From contig NC_073692.1 in assembly GCF_029784155.1 (NCBI RefSeq), positions 272,615,827-272,679,826 on the forward strand: a stretch of 64,000 nt of DNA. The letters are read 5' to 3'. Numbering within the stretch: position 1 is the stretch's first letter; each line of letters begins with the position of its first letter. The notes beneath the pieces are model-generated. The model made no database searches. It saw only the letters and a program-made list of their open reading frames with translations, and was not told the origin of the DNA. Source of the stretch: Uranotaenia lowii. Lineage: Eukaryota > Arthropoda > Insecta > Diptera > Culicidae. Made by a program: the position numbers and the translations under genes. This document shows, one piece after another, positions 35,378-47,900 of this stretch.

Positions 35378-36189
35378 ATTATTGTACATAAGTTAAACGA
35401 ATAGATCAAATTTTAAGAGCACTGGCAACTCTAAATATCTAATTTCCATTGTGTCGTTTAGTTGAGGTGTAATTATTTTAGTTAGAAGATTCAAGCAGTG
35501 ATAGTGATTCAGTTTGAATGATCAATGCATCATACACATCTCATCAATCGCATGTTTGAGCAGAAAACCCTATGCTTGGAAACCAGTGAGAATCTATTTG
35601 ATTTATTTTTTTTTCTTCGCTTTTTTTCGGAGAGGATGGTGAATGTGTGGGTCATGCTCAATATGAGAACCGCAGTGCAATTATATGACACATCTACGGA
35701 CACGGGCGCTCATCATGAGTTCGTCGTTAGCTATCGCTATCGTAATGAACCTCTCCCGTACCTATACACCGCGGACGTTCCTTAATCGTCACTTTGGTAT
35801 TATGTGGTTTCCACAGGATCCGGATTCTCTATCTTTATCGACTCTAACTTAACTGGCTTTTTATTGGAAAAGAGACTAGCAGGAAAGGTTCAATCTTCCG
35901 CTCTTCCTCGAATTCGCTGGGTATACTACAGAACTCTAAAGCATATATAGGAAACCAGAGATTGCGGGTTCAAATCTGGTACAGCGCATTCAGTAATTTT
36001 TTCGACATTTTCCATTTTTTGCTCATTTTCTGTAACTTCTCTAATAATCTAACATTTCTAGATAAACTAATTTCCAATCTCAAATTACAATTCGATGTGT
36101 GCGTCCCGTATTCACGAAAAGGGTCCAGGAACAAGATTCACGATCACGACAGGATCTGAATAACGGTCCAGAATCATATACCGGCAAAG

Positions 36190-36361
36190 CTCAGTTGACA
36201 AGTCTGTTGTCTCCTGAGCCGATGTCCGCGAGTTCGAGCCCACGGACATCGAACACAGTTGTACCGGATAAGTTTTTCAATAACGATCCGCCAACTGCAA
36301 CGTTGATAAAGTCGCGAATGCCATAAAGATGGTAAAACGACTATAATCGAAACAAAAAAAA
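36190..36361 (+). mobile_element. tRNA-derived SINE with perfect 14-bp TSD
   Basis: A complete short element. Box A-like AAGCTCAGTTG straddles the left boundary (36187-36197), box B-like GAGTTCGAGCCC lies at about 36229, and the body ends in an A-rich tail (AACAAAAAAAAA). The target duplication ATATACCGGCAAAG is exact at 36176-36189 and 36362-36375. Perfect duplication and short length indicate a fairly young insertion mobilised by a LINE in trans. Pol III boxes are read by eye. Confidence 0.8.
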
Positions 36362-37199
36362 ATATACCGGCAAAGTTTAAAAACCAAGATCAATTGAGCG
36401 AGATTCGCTGCTCAATTCTTATTTGGCCCGTTCTTAATCCGGACGTTAAGCTTCAAACTGTTTTTCCGCGAAGCATCATTTCGATGAGAGTTTGTTTGCA
36501 AGAAAGTACTGGTCGTTATTGTCTCGAGAAAACGTCAGCTCTTACTTTTGAAAAATGCTGAGCCTGTTAGTTCAAAAATCTCCAAACAAGGAACGCAATT
36601 AGAATAAACGAAAAATAAACCGTGTTCAACGGTGTATAGCACGCTGTTTTTGTCAAAATTTTCAGGGCTAAAATGAAGGTGGGTACTATCTGGTGTTCGT
36701 TGATTTCGAAAAAGCATTTGACCGACTTAATCACGAAAACATCTGGGCTATTCTTAGACGACGAGGGGTTCCAGAGAAACTAGTCCATCTTATCGAAGCA
36801 CAGTACGAGGCATTTTCGTGCAAAGTCTTGCATGGCGGTGTCTTGTCCGAACCAATCCCGGAAACTGCTGGAGTGAGACAAGGATGTATTTTATCACCAC
36901 TGCTTTTTCTTATCGTAATGGCTGAGATCTTGACTGGATCGATCGACTGAAGACCAAACCGAGGATTGCCGTGGAATCCTTCGACAATGGAGCAGCTAAA
37001 AGACCTTGACCTGGCTGACAATATTGTTTTGCTCGCCCAAAGACAACAAGACATACAGAGCAAACTCGATGACCTCAGCGAAAGCTCCAAGGCAACAGGT
37101 CTCAAAGTCAATGTCGGAAAGACCAAGTCGTTGGAAATCAGGTTGAGAAAGTGGAATGCTTCCAGTATCTTGGTAGCCAAATAGCTCCTGATGGTGGTA

Positions 37200-39109
37200 A
37201 AGGGTGATACGGTCAAAATTTGGTCAATATCAACATGACGTATTTCTTTCAATTTTGCATTTAAAAAACCTGAACACCCCTCATTTAGAAGATGTGTGTG
37301 TGTAGAATGTTGCTCCTATTTTTATTTTGGAAATCACTCTTCAGTTGTCAAAATGCCGTCCAAAGAAGAAGAGCAGCGTATCAAAATTTTGCTTGCGCAT
37401 CGCGAAAATCCGAGCTTCTCGCACGCAAAGCTGCCAAAATCACTAAAAGTTGCCAAATCAACCGTTACAAATGTAATTAAAGTGTTTGGGGAACGTTTGT
37501 CGACAGCACGGAAGTCTGGATCGGGGGGAAATCGAAAACCGGAAGCAGCTGGGACGACAAAGAGAGTTGCCGGTAGTTTCAAGCAGGCTTGACATCAGTC
37601 ATCGTCATTAGTCAAAAAACTGTGACTGTGAAGCCTCTTGGTCCGTCAAACTCATTTGACTGTTCCTTATAACACCAGTCACTTCGTTCGCCAGTCATTC
37701 AACCCCCAGTCGTTTGTTGAAGCTAAAAAAATTTCATAGTGAGCATTCGCCAATCGCATTCGAACGAGTCGTCGACCGAAGCGAAGACGAAAAAGAAACG
37801 CATTTATTATTATTGTTACTCTTGCCAGCAAGCCGAAGACGACCGAAGACGAAAAAGAAATGCATTTATTTTTCTTGTTGCTCCTGCCAGCAAGCCCGTT
37901 TCCAGTTTGTTATTCCTATTGTTGCTCTCTGACAGCAAGTCGTTCAATTGGTTGTACCTGCCGGCTGCAGCCGATCGAAGTGTAAAAAGCTTTGCCAGTC
38001 ACTCTAAGGAGAAATTTGACCAAGTGTGGGAGCTTCGCCAGTCGCATGACGGCGAAATGTTGATTGTTGTCGTGCTTTATCCGCCATGCGAGTATTGAGG
38101 CTCCGTCATTTGAGAACGGTGCCGGTCGTTTGATGAAACAAAACTAGTCGTGTCAAGCGTGACGGGCGTGTTTTACCTACCCTGGTTCCAAGCGGAGCCC
38201 TAACCTCTCGCTCCGAGATGCCGCAAATGAGCTGGGTGTATCGTCTACAACCGTGCATCGAGCCAAAAACGAGCCGGACTATCGACTTACAAGAAGATAG
38301 TGACTCCAAATCGCGATGATAAACAAAATACGACGGCCAAAGCGCGATCTCGGAGGCTGTACACGACGATGCTGACGAAGATTGACTGCGTGGTAATGGA
38401 CGACGAAACAAACGTCAAAGCCGACTACAAGCAGCTTCCGGGACAGGAGTTTTATACGGCAAAAGGAAGGGGAAAGGTAGCAGATATTTTCAAGCACATG
38501 AAACTGTCAAAGTTCGCGAAGAAATACCTGGTTTGGAAAGCCATCTGTACCTGTGGTTTGAAAAGCAGCATTTTCATAGCTTCCGTGACTGTCAACCAAG
38601 AAATTTGTAAATTTGTGAGTGTTTGAATAAACGTCTGCTGCCTTTCCTGAAGAAACACGGTTGTTCCGTACTGTTTTGGCCGGATTTGGCATGTTGCCAT
38701 TACGGTAAAAAGACCGTGGAGTTGTACGCCGCCAACAACGTGCAGGTGGTTCCCAAGGACAAGAACCCTCCCAACACGCCAGAGCTCCGCCCAATCAAGA
38801 AATACTGATCTATTGTCAAGCGGAACCTAAAAAAGATCTAAAAAACTGCTAAGGACGATCAGCAGTTCAAGGCAAACTGGCTTTTTGCGGCGAAGAAGGT
38901 GGACAAGGTGGCTGTACAAAATCTGATGGCAGGGGTTAAGCGTAAGGCCCGGCAATTCGAATTTGGGAAAGCGGAAGCCTAACTGAATATTTTTCCTGAA
39001 TTTTATACTAATTAAACTTGAAAAAGAAATTTAATTTGATTTGTTAAATAAACGATTTCACCGATTTACACGCGTTTTCCCTTGACCACATTTTGACCGT
39101 ATCACCCTT
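37200..39109 (+). mobile_element. Tc1/mariner-type element with defective transposase
   Basis: The TIRs AAGGGTGATACGGTCAAAAT and its reverse complement (ATTTTGACCGTATCACCCTT) are flanked by TA at 37198-37199 and 39110-39111; excision restores the surrounding LINE. The transposase N-terminus starts at 37354 (MPSKEEEQRIKILLAHRENP, helix-turn-helix VAKSTVTNVIKVFGERL, then SGSGGNRK). It resumes after a ~570-bp insert with LSLRDAANELGVSSTTVHRA, then MDDETNVKADYKQLPG (first Asp), KFAKKYLVWKAICTCG, FWPDLACCHYGKK (second Asp) and PELRPIKKY, where the expected Glu of PIEKYW is Lys. It ends with NLMAGVKRKARQFEFGKAEA and a stop at 38979-38981. Besides the lost catalytic residue there are stops near 38300, 38600 and 38800-38850. 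Confidence 0.9.
37588..38158. mobile_element. Insert inside the mariner-type transposase
   Basis: It interrupts the transposase frame after AGSFKQA. GCTTGACA lies at its left edge and inverted (TGTCAAGC) at its right edge. The interior is rich in 'CCAGTC' words and has a ~65-bp tandem duplication ('GACGAAAAAGAAACGCATTT' and 'GACGAAAAAGAAATGCATTT'). Probably a short MITE; family not recognised. The boundaries are approximate. Confidence 0.45.
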
Positions 39110-39527
39110 TACCAGAAAAGACATCGAAACCTGGATCAAAAAGGCCCGATTTGCGTTTGCGAGTCAACGGAACATCTGGCGGTCACGCCAGATCTCTCAA
39201 CAACCGAAAATCCGAATCTTCAACTCTAACGTCAAATCCGTATCGTACGGGTGTGAAAGTTGATGCACATATGCGGTGCCGACGCGAAAACTGCAAGTTT
39301 TTGTGAATCGCTGCCTGCGGAGTATCAGCAGCGCTTGGTGGCTTGGCAATTGGATCTCAAATGGGGAACTACATCGCCAGTGTGATCAAAGGGCGCTGGA
39401 AATCGAGGTTCGGGAACGTAAGTGGAGATGGATTGGGCCCACGATGCGAAGAGATGAGAACGAGATTTGCAGAGAGGCGCTTGAATGGAATCCAGAGGGA
39501 CATCGAAGAAGAGGCAGGCCCAAAAGC

Positions 39528-39940
39528 CCGTACAGGAATACGGATTTGACGTTTGATTGGAAGATTCGGATCTTAGTTCGTAGAGAGATCTGGCGTGAGC
39601 GCCAGATGTTTCGGAGACTTGCAAACGCAAATCGGGCTTTTCTGATCCGGGTTTCGATGTCCTTCTTGGTACCACCACCAGGCGTAATCTGGCTACCAAG
39701 ATACTGGAAGCACTCCACTGTCTCAACCTGTTGTCCAGCTACCACGAAATTTTAACGATTTTGTGTGTTGATTTCCATCGACTTGGTCTTTCCGACATTG
39801 ATTTTGAGACCTGCTGCCTTGGAGCTTTCGGTGAGGTCGTCGAATTTGCGCTGCATGTCTTGTTGTGTTTGGGCGAGCAAAACAATATCGTCTGCCAGGT
39901 CAAGGTCGTTCAATTGCTCAATAGCTGAAGGATTACACAC
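39528..39940 (-). pseudogene. LINE (RTE-like) fragment in opposite orientation
   Basis: Minus-strand piece of the same family. It reads SAIEQLNDLDLADDIVLLAQ (intact LADD box), AGLKINVGKTKSMEI, a stop, then VECFQYLGSQITPGGGTKKD, RKARFAFASLRNIWRSRQIS and NVKSVFLYG. It meets the plus-strand fragment tail-to-tail at about 39528-39537, where a CGTACAGGAATACGG stretch could belong to either copy. The fragment begins and ends inside the RT, so the junction is a rearrangement rather than two normal 3' ends. Confidence 0.8.
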
Positions 39941-40985
39941 TAAGTATGCAAATTTTCCCCTCGGGATACTGATTAACCAAACCAGAGGAAACTGACTTAA
40001 TTTATACGAAATTCGAATGAAAACCCTCCCGAATCTCGGGATGCTTCATTTCTCCTGATATCGAGGTAGAAATTTATACGAGTTAGCAGGTATTCGAAAA
40101 ATCGTCCTGTAATACGGGAGAACTACAGCTGTCAACCGTTTTCTGTCTCGTTTTTAATTGTTTATCCTCTTTCATCTTGAAGGAACCGCTAGAATCAACA
40201 ACACCAACAAAGAGCTGACGCAAGTATTTTTTATAATTCATCACTGACTGAAAAAATAACAATCTATCTTTTTCCAGGCAAAATACCGGACAAACAGCAT
40301 AAAAACATTATGATTAAACGATTAATAAAACACTTATAAAACTGCTTTTGACTAAATAAAAGTGTTTGTTTTTTTTCCTTCAAAACAAATTCGTAATTAC
40401 CTAATATATTTCGAAAACAAACCGTCTCAAGCCAACAGGAAAATTTCACTAAATACTTCTTGCAAAATTCAGGAGAAATCCGTTTCGAACCTAGGGGTGA
40501 GTTTGAAAGTTGTTTTCCTGGGATGTTTTGCTGTCCTGAGATTTTCCGGTAATGTTCAGTTGTTGCAAATTAACCGGATTTTCTTCAGAGTGTCTGTCTG
40601 TTTGTCTGTGCTTAAAAGTTATTATTGTAAACCCCTGTTCGGGAGCAAACGGGTTCCCATGAATCACCCTAAGAATCAAAACGACCCAGTAGCAATATGA
40701 CGATGCTGCAAGCATTAACGGCAGTAATGGGCGCCAAAATATTCGGGTTTTCCTCGGAAACGAAAAGTTGCCTTTCCAAAGGGTCAAGCCAAATTTAGCC
40801 CTTGTCTCGGCCTCTTTTACCAGCCAACCATCATCGGAGCAAGTAAGGTTCATCGGAGGCCACGGGACCTGAGTCAGAGGCCTATACTGCCAAGTCAGAG
40901 GCCTATACTGCCAAGTCAGAGGTCCAAAGGGACCATTGTGTCGGAAATCTTAATTGTCATAATTGTTACAGTCCACTTTTAGTAA
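39941..40985. other. Unassigned sequence with a small tandem repeat
   Basis: No supported gene. A 21-bp unit, GTCAGAGGCCTATACTGCCA plus A, is repeated 2.4 times at 40873-40923. The minus frame at 40491-40853 has some coding-like composition but no domain. Confidence 0.4.
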
Positions 40986-41367
40986 GGCCGGAACAAATTT
41001 CAAATCCTTCTTTTGTCGCTTGGAGTTGGAACATCGCAAGGGGGGTATAGTAAAAAAATAATGAGAAAATCAAATAAATTGGAATAAATTGCATGAAAGC
41101 TTGAATACAACATTCGTACTACATCATTGCACAAAACCTATAAATCCAGTAATTTGGTAACGAGAAATTTAATAATATCAAGAATACAAAAGGTGAAACG
41201 ACTTCCATCTTCTACAATTTATTTTTTGATGTTGTTATCTTTGGGATATTTGAATTTTCTTTGAAATCTACATAAAATACTTCAAACTTTATTTATTCCC
41301 CCCTTCGGGGTTTTGAGAAATTTCCAATGGGTGGAGACAAAAGAAGCAATTGATATTTGTTCCAGCC
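40986..41367. mobile_element. Harbinger-like MITE, best-preserved copy
   Basis: The ends GGCCGGAACAAATTTC and (reverse complement) GGCTGGAACAAATATC are inverted repeats. The flanking trinucleotide TAA is duplicated (40983-40985 and 41368-41370), the pattern of PIF/Harbinger-type insertion. 382 bp, non-coding. Internal landmarks such as 'CCCCCCTTCGGGGTTTT' define the family, with copies at 6646-7612 and 25344-25736. Confidence 0.75.
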
Positions 41368-41907
41368 TAATGTTGTTTAAGAATGAGTGTGTACGGTTAT
41401 GAATCGAGGAATAAAATGACTGATGCTTTCGATCCGTGCCATCAGGGGCGATTCTGAACAACCCCTGTGACTGTGTAGAACCCTCGATAGGTTTTTTCGT
41501 GAATAGTGGTTTGGCTATTCTATAATTTTACAAACTTTCGGAAATGTTTCTTTAAGATAGATAAAAGTTGATTTTATTCAATTAATAATAAATAATTGAC
41601 AATAAAGAAATCAATATGGGTCATGTTCAATTTTGTATACAACGTTGTGTATCACAAATAACTTTTCTATTTACCTATATGAATCCAAACTTCGAAGGTA
41701 AAGCCACTTTAACTGTTAAGAGCAAAAATATAACACAAAAAAATATTTTTTTAAATATCTGAATCCTTAAATTTATTTAGAAAATAGGTTATTAACACAT
41801 TACACATTTATTATTTCTAGGCATATTCGAAAGTACCAGAAGCAGGACCTTATATTTTCTCACAAATACACGCTACTAAGAGCTATGTTTACGCTAATTA
41901 ACCAGAC
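41368..41907. other. Unassigned AT-rich region downstream of gene C
   Basis: No gene, terminal repeat or RNA signal is supported. Confidence 0.3.
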
Positions 41908-41913
41908 TTTATT
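41908..41913 (-). terminator. Poly(A) signal AATAAA of gene C
   Basis: AATAAA starts only three bases past the TAG stop on the minus strand, implying a very short 3' UTR. Confidence 0.6.
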
Positions 41914-41916
41914 TCT

Positions 41917-44900
41917 CTACAACAGGTAGGGAGTAAGTTTTCTTGTGATAGCATCCAGAATGCAGGTGGCTTCTTCCGGTCTTCGGCATGACGAGGTTTC
42001 GATATCAAACTGCAAACCGGGGGCACAAGCAGTTGGGGTCTCATTTTGTACCCCGTTGATACAGATGTAGTACAACGAGCAGTCCTCCAAATGTGGGATG
42101 AATGCGAGCCCGGTAGCTGGGCATCGATACATAGACGGGGGCAATCCTTCAACCTGTAACGATAGATTAAAAGAGTTTTTATACAGTTTTCGCACTTTTT
42201 GTCAATCCAACAAGGAAACTAATAACTAACAGTAGAATGCTCTGCTAGGGCGGATTAAAGGGGGGGGGGGCAAAAGGGGCAATTGCCCCGGGCCCCCCGG
42301 TTCAGGGGGGCCCCCCGAGAAAAAAAGTTTTAACACTACTACTGATCCATGAAAATAAATCAAAACTAGAAAATCTGGATGAAAACTTGAAATATAAATA
42401 CTAAAAAGCCCCCGTGGAATAATATCTAGATTAGTTTTTGTCTTATAAAAGATAAGGGGGCCCCTAGAGTAAGCAGTGAAGGAGCTCTCCCGCATTTTGC
42501 GAGCTGAGAATATCAAAATCTTCTTAACAAAACCGAATTCGAAATAAAATTAAGAAAAATACGAGGCAAAACACCTCAAATTTTCATTTTTTATCGAAAC
42601 ATATCAGTTACGATATTCTGTACAGAACAAGTAAAATAAAGAAAAAAAACATCTCCTCATTTTCATTACATTCAAACGTCTTGCACAACAATAATGTTTG
42701 TTGTTACGTTAAATTTCCTCGTTATGGTTTACTGCACTAAAATAACAGCTATTTTCGCTGTATGATAAACATTTCAGAATTTTACCCGGGCAGTATCCGG
42801 GTTAATACCGCGTATTATAATAACTTTTCACTTTTCATTCATTTTTTTTTTTAATTTTCATTGGTTTATAAATTTTAAACCCTTTTGCCTCCCTATTTTT
42901 GAAAGTAAAATATTTTAAAAAAAACTGTAGTTGCTTAAATTGGACCAATCGACAGTACAGGGTTTCTTTATATAATATCCATCCCAATTTCTATTTTAGA
43001 CTTGAAATTTGTATTGGAACATTTTCAACTGATTCAACCAAAATTTTACAATCTACTGAAATGAATATCCTGAATTCAGTATATCATTTTCTAAATGATC
43101 ATTCTTAAATTATCATAAAAACGATCGGATAGTTGAGTTGCTAGTATCATTGAGTGATTTTCTTTATATGAATATTTCTATGATCTTAATCTTATCTTTT
43201 TCCAGATTCAATTCGCTTGGATTTTCAAGTCCTGGCTAAGGTACCAAACTCATTTGGATTCCTTATCTGATTTTTTTCAATGATAACTGATTCTGTATTT
43301 TAAACATTTAATCTTTATTCTCAGTTTTTTTCAATCGATCATTTTTGCAATACCCCTTTACCTTTGAGGGCATCGAATGAAACTTTCGTCACATTTAGAA
43401 TAACAATTCAAAAAAAAATTATCTGATGAGAATCATATTAAAAAACATCTCAGAAAATCAATACTGATGTTATGAAACGCTTTTTTTCGTTCATTAGTGA
43501 AATAAGCATTTATGTTATCACTATTTTAACTAATTATGGAGAAATATGAGTTATCTAATTTTTTCGCTCTCCGCAAGTGTGTTACACTTACAAGCATAAC
43601 TCAAATGATATTAATTTAACAATGAAACTATTATCGACAAATCTAAACACAAAACTGAACTTTTTTTCTCTCTTAAAGAAGTTTCTAACTTAACCAAGTT
43701 CTCTTTTATAGAGGTTTAGCAACATACAAATGCATTAAAGTTATCTAGAAATGCAACTATTCAATATGTATTTGATAAAAATCCACCTGACACCAGTTGA
43801 TGCATCAGTTCGAAGTTTTCTGAGTAAGTTTCAATACGGTACAGTAGTGTTATTTTCTCTAATTTTCTTGGTCTAGTCTGGGAAACGACTCTAGCTTATG
43901 GAGGTATTACACTCTCACTTGAAGAGGTTTTGTGTTTTGCAAATCTTGAGACTTGTTGTTTTCTCTCACTATAGAGGTTTCTCGCACATCCAGGTTCGGC
44001 TGTACCAGTTTCAGTTTCCACGTGAAATTATTCAGTGTTCGATATACATATTTCATAAACCCGAGCAGACTTTGATGCCTAAATCGATAGCAAACAGTAA
44101 CCAAAATGAGCTATCAATGCCAAAATGATAGCATAATTAAGTATCCTGTTTTTCCATATGCCAAAATTAGGTTTCATTGAAGCATCAACATGTCGAAATT
44201 TGATGCCAAACCTATACCTAAATAAGGCATTGAGACCCAAATGAAAGCACTTTTTGGTTTTGTTTTTTTCCAAGATAACAAAAAATGGCATCATTAAGGT
44301 TTCGTTTATTACGATAGAACAGAAAAGTTAGATCAAAATGATAGCATGATTCGATACTAAATTTTGTGTGATGAAAAATCATATTTACTTTGATATTCAA
44401 AATTAAATCGAACCTAAAGCAAACATAAAATTAGGCGTATTGTGAGCACATTTGATTGCTGATTTTTGTGTCATTCCAAAATTAGGCATCATTAAGGTAT
44501 CATTTTTTTGAAATAGGAAATTGCACCCACATTTAGAAACCTCCTCTCTTCGCTGTGACTGTTTTGGCCCTCTCCCCTACTAACCTAGGAAAACGATAAA
44601 AATCCCAAACTTGGCGCTCATCACATGTATTCGGGAAAGCACGTACATTGAAATGAATAATAAAATATACATTCCTAATAAACACATCTAGGACCACGAA
44701 CAATTAAAACTGTTAATACCGAAATTGGAAATTCAACAAATTTATTATATTTCTGTTTGATAACGTGTCGTGTTACGTTTTGTGCAATATCTACAATTTA
44801 ATTGTTAAATTTATAGTTTTGTGTTATCTTCCTGTGTAAATACTTGATTTGTATTGATGCTTGATGATCCTTTTTATTCATTGAATTAGAAAGTCGTATT

Positions 44901-47900
44901 TAACTTATTGTATAACGTAATTTATTTGGAAATATCACGTAAAAAGATAAAAATCAAAGATATTTAGTATTTTTACAAACCAGCGAACGCTTAAACTTTG
45001 TTTTTTTTGGTGTTGAATTCATTCAACAGAAATATCAAACTTCCATGAAAATAATAAAATAAAAATATTAGCAACCCAAACGTCAATTAAAAATTAAAAA
45101 AAAAATTAGTTAAATTGAGGATTAATTTCAACTTCAATTATTGAAGATGACCATAAAAAACTCCGCAATGGACCGAGCTCGATAGAACCATATTCAACTG
45201 TTAATCATTTTAAGCCCTATCCAACAAGACCGATGCAAATCATTGAAAATCGTACATTGCAGTTGTAAGCACTAGCACATGAACTATAAAAAACAGCTTC
45301 AAAGACATCCTCAGTTTTCATTAATCTTCTTCCCACAGCTGCCAATTCCCCTGGATTGAAGATTTGTTCACGATAAAGAAGGATTCCAGTTTTCACAAGT
45401 TTCGCAAAAACTGCAATTGCAACGACCAAAGATCACGAAATCGATGTTTTGTCTGTTTTGTTTTTAGTTGAATTCTGATGTCCAACGAACAGTGGTGCCA
45501 AATGATTTAAATATACAGTATTTGTTTTATGTTTAGGAACCCAACCTGATTTATATAGAAACCAACAGTAATATCAAAAAAATACCATATTTTAAAAATG
45601 TTGCTTAAGAATAAAGTTTGTTAGGAATTCAAGATAAAGTAAAATTTGTTAGAGTGTCAGTCATGTAACCAAAATGAGTGAACTGCTTAAAATTAAAGTG
45701 AATCGATTTATTCTATATGTGATTTAAATTTAACTAACTTCTGCATATGAACTTAATAATTAGTTTTCACAAATAAACATCAGTTAAAACTCTTATCGAA
45801 GCGGTACTATTTTTTTTAAACAAGAAAAATATTGGCACCACTGAGCGTAGTAGAGAAACAGCAGAAATAGAGAAACGACAAAAAACGCGGATAACGCATC
45901 AAAACAAAACCAGTAAAAACTACACACGGTTCAGGCAGTTTTCGTTTGGGATTGGCCACAAATGTTCTGGTAGTTTTAGCCAGTCATCAGTTTTTTCCCG
46001 TAATATACCATCCGCGGTTTTTAAAACTCCTGATTTCGTTAGTTAGTTGTATATGTGCCTTTTTCTCATTGTTTTCGCGAATATTTAACGGCTGGATGGA
46101 ATAGATCCCCGCATGTCCATCGGATGCGGGTGGCCCATACCCGGAGATTCCTGTTTCCTATTTCTTGTCGATGGCTGCTCATAAAAAGGTCCTGCTGGAG
46201 ATTGTTGGAGAATGCTCTGCTGAGGATGGCGTGGCACATTTTGAGGTAATGCGGGCTCCCGTAGTTGATTGGGAATTTGCGGACCTTGTGGAAATGGCGG
46301 ACTTTTACCGGACCGAGTACTAGAATTTAGCGTGGAGCCAGCGTAGAGCCCAAAGCCCTCGGTTTGGTAATTCTTTAGCACCCGCATTAGACAATCAAGT
46401 TGGCCCATCAGCTGCCGCCGAGAGTCCTGCAGAGCTCCTACATTACCTTCCAGTTGGCCCTTCCGTCGCCTTAGGGCTTGCAGCTCATTCATGAAGGGCG
46501 GACATTTTGAGGCAACCTGTTACGACTCCTGCTACTGGTGGAGGTTTTGGATTTCACGCATGATTTCTTTGTTTTCATTGGATTCATGTTGGATTTGAGC
46601 TGCATTTCCTCGTTTATTCAACCTGTTTTGAAGAAGGAGAAGAAGAATTGTGTGCAAAATTGCAGTTTTGGCTGCATTAACTCCAACCACATTTGTGTGA
46701 CTGGTTCATAATATGCGAGAAGCACGGAGTTCTCCTGTCAGTGTGTTCGGGCCGGCAAGTCACGGCGGTCAGCGAATGTTAAGGTGAAGTGCGCTGATCT
46801 CCTTTCTCCAAGGGCATTGGACAGACCTGCACAATATCCAACTACCACTTATTGGTCTACTGATTTTTCATTCAGGTATGTCCTCAATTCTTTACAAATG
46901 TAAATCATCAATTGCTGTCAGACTGTTCTTTTTTTCTAAATAATCTTTTGTCAATTATTTTTACACAAGCGATGTAACTCGAACTTACCGTAGTTGATGC
47001 TGATATTTTTCATGAAACCAGTTTCTGTATAAATTGCATTTCATAAATAAATTGCATTCCATAAATTGCATTCCATAATCTTACTTTAAAAACACGTAAA
47101 GTATTCTATTCATGCCAATGCTATAAAAAGAGATAAAATAGATATCTATTTAAGGCAAAACGGAATCATTAAAACACTTACCCTGCTGAAGCAAGATCTT
47201 CATTTCCGGGCACTATTCTAGTTCCAAAACTGCTTCTTTTGCATATTTTGAGCTTGCGCAAGAATTCTTATTATGATACATTTCTGAGAATTTGAATTTA
47301 GTGCTCGATTGGGAGAAATACAGCTCTGCAAATGATCGTTAAATTTTCACCTTTGATTCACTGAATGAAGATTTCATCAGAAAATATTAACGTCCGTTTG
47401 AATTTTGGTGATTTCTAAAAAGTCCATCTCGGAATTTCGACATTTTGGTTGTTCTTATGATGTTGCTTTCAATTTGAGCTTAGAACCGTAAAATCAGAAT
47501 AAACATTCGAAGGTTTTTTTTTAAATTTGGGCAAGCTCAGGTTACATCGCCACGATGTGAATTTTTTGTATCTGACTAATAATTTTACATCGCGAGTCAT
47601 GAAACTCAGTTCTACAACACTAAAATATAAATCCATGGCAATGTCTATGAATTGGTATGTTTTAACATATGAATTTAGATTGATTTCAACTTCTGTTTCA
47701 GAATTTTACATCGTATTGGGAACTAGATTCCATGTTCCCTGTAAATTTAATATTTTTTTGCTGTGTACATTTATGTTGCAAAAGAAAAGGCGGTTTCGTC
47801 TATGCGTTCACATTTTTTTTCATAGTTTGTATGAATTGAATAAAATATGTAAAATGAGTTGTATAATTAAAGGCGATTTTTAAACTACGTTTTTCATATT

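Larger units (their letters stand above)
32892..35679. repeat. 36-bp exact direct repeat flanking a 2.7-kb block
   Basis: A 36-bp sequence beginning TGTGTGGGTCATGCTCAATA and ending GAACCGCAGTGCA is identical at 32892-32927 and 35644-35679. The sequences outside it differ. The enclosed 2716 bp carries a MITE-like end ('GGCGTCGTACACAAATTGCG'), the degenerate tandem tract and a hAT element. A long target duplication, ectopic recombination or two fragments of one dispersed repeat could each explain it. Confidence 0.6.
36690..39537 (+). pseudogene. LINE (RTE-like) RT fragment, split by a Tc1/mariner-type element
   Basis: Same family as the copy at 17125. It begins abruptly in FVDFEKAFDRLNHENIWAILRR, continues through LHGGVLSEPIPETAGVRQGC and LSPLLFLIVMAEIL, and reaches LKDLDLADNIVLLAQRQQD, where the expected LADD box is LADN (second catalytic Asp changed to Asn). 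At 37198 it is cut by a TA-flanked transposon and resumes at 39112 with the DIETWIKKARFAFASQRNIW region, ARQISQQPKIRIF-type residues, RKLQVFVNRCLRS, ENEICREALEWNPEGHRRRG and RPK, ending near 39537 at a tail-to-tail junction. Frameshifts and stops occur around 36950 and 39290. Confidence 0.85.

Noticed and set aside
35950..36000. Possible tRNA or SINE head (GCGGGTTCAAATCTGG)
   Set aside because: The T-arm does not pair properly, no box A at the right spacing, and no tail or TSD was found.
40491..40853. 120-codon minus-strand frame
   Set aside because: No domain, no splice or promoter context, and the sequence looks repeat-like.
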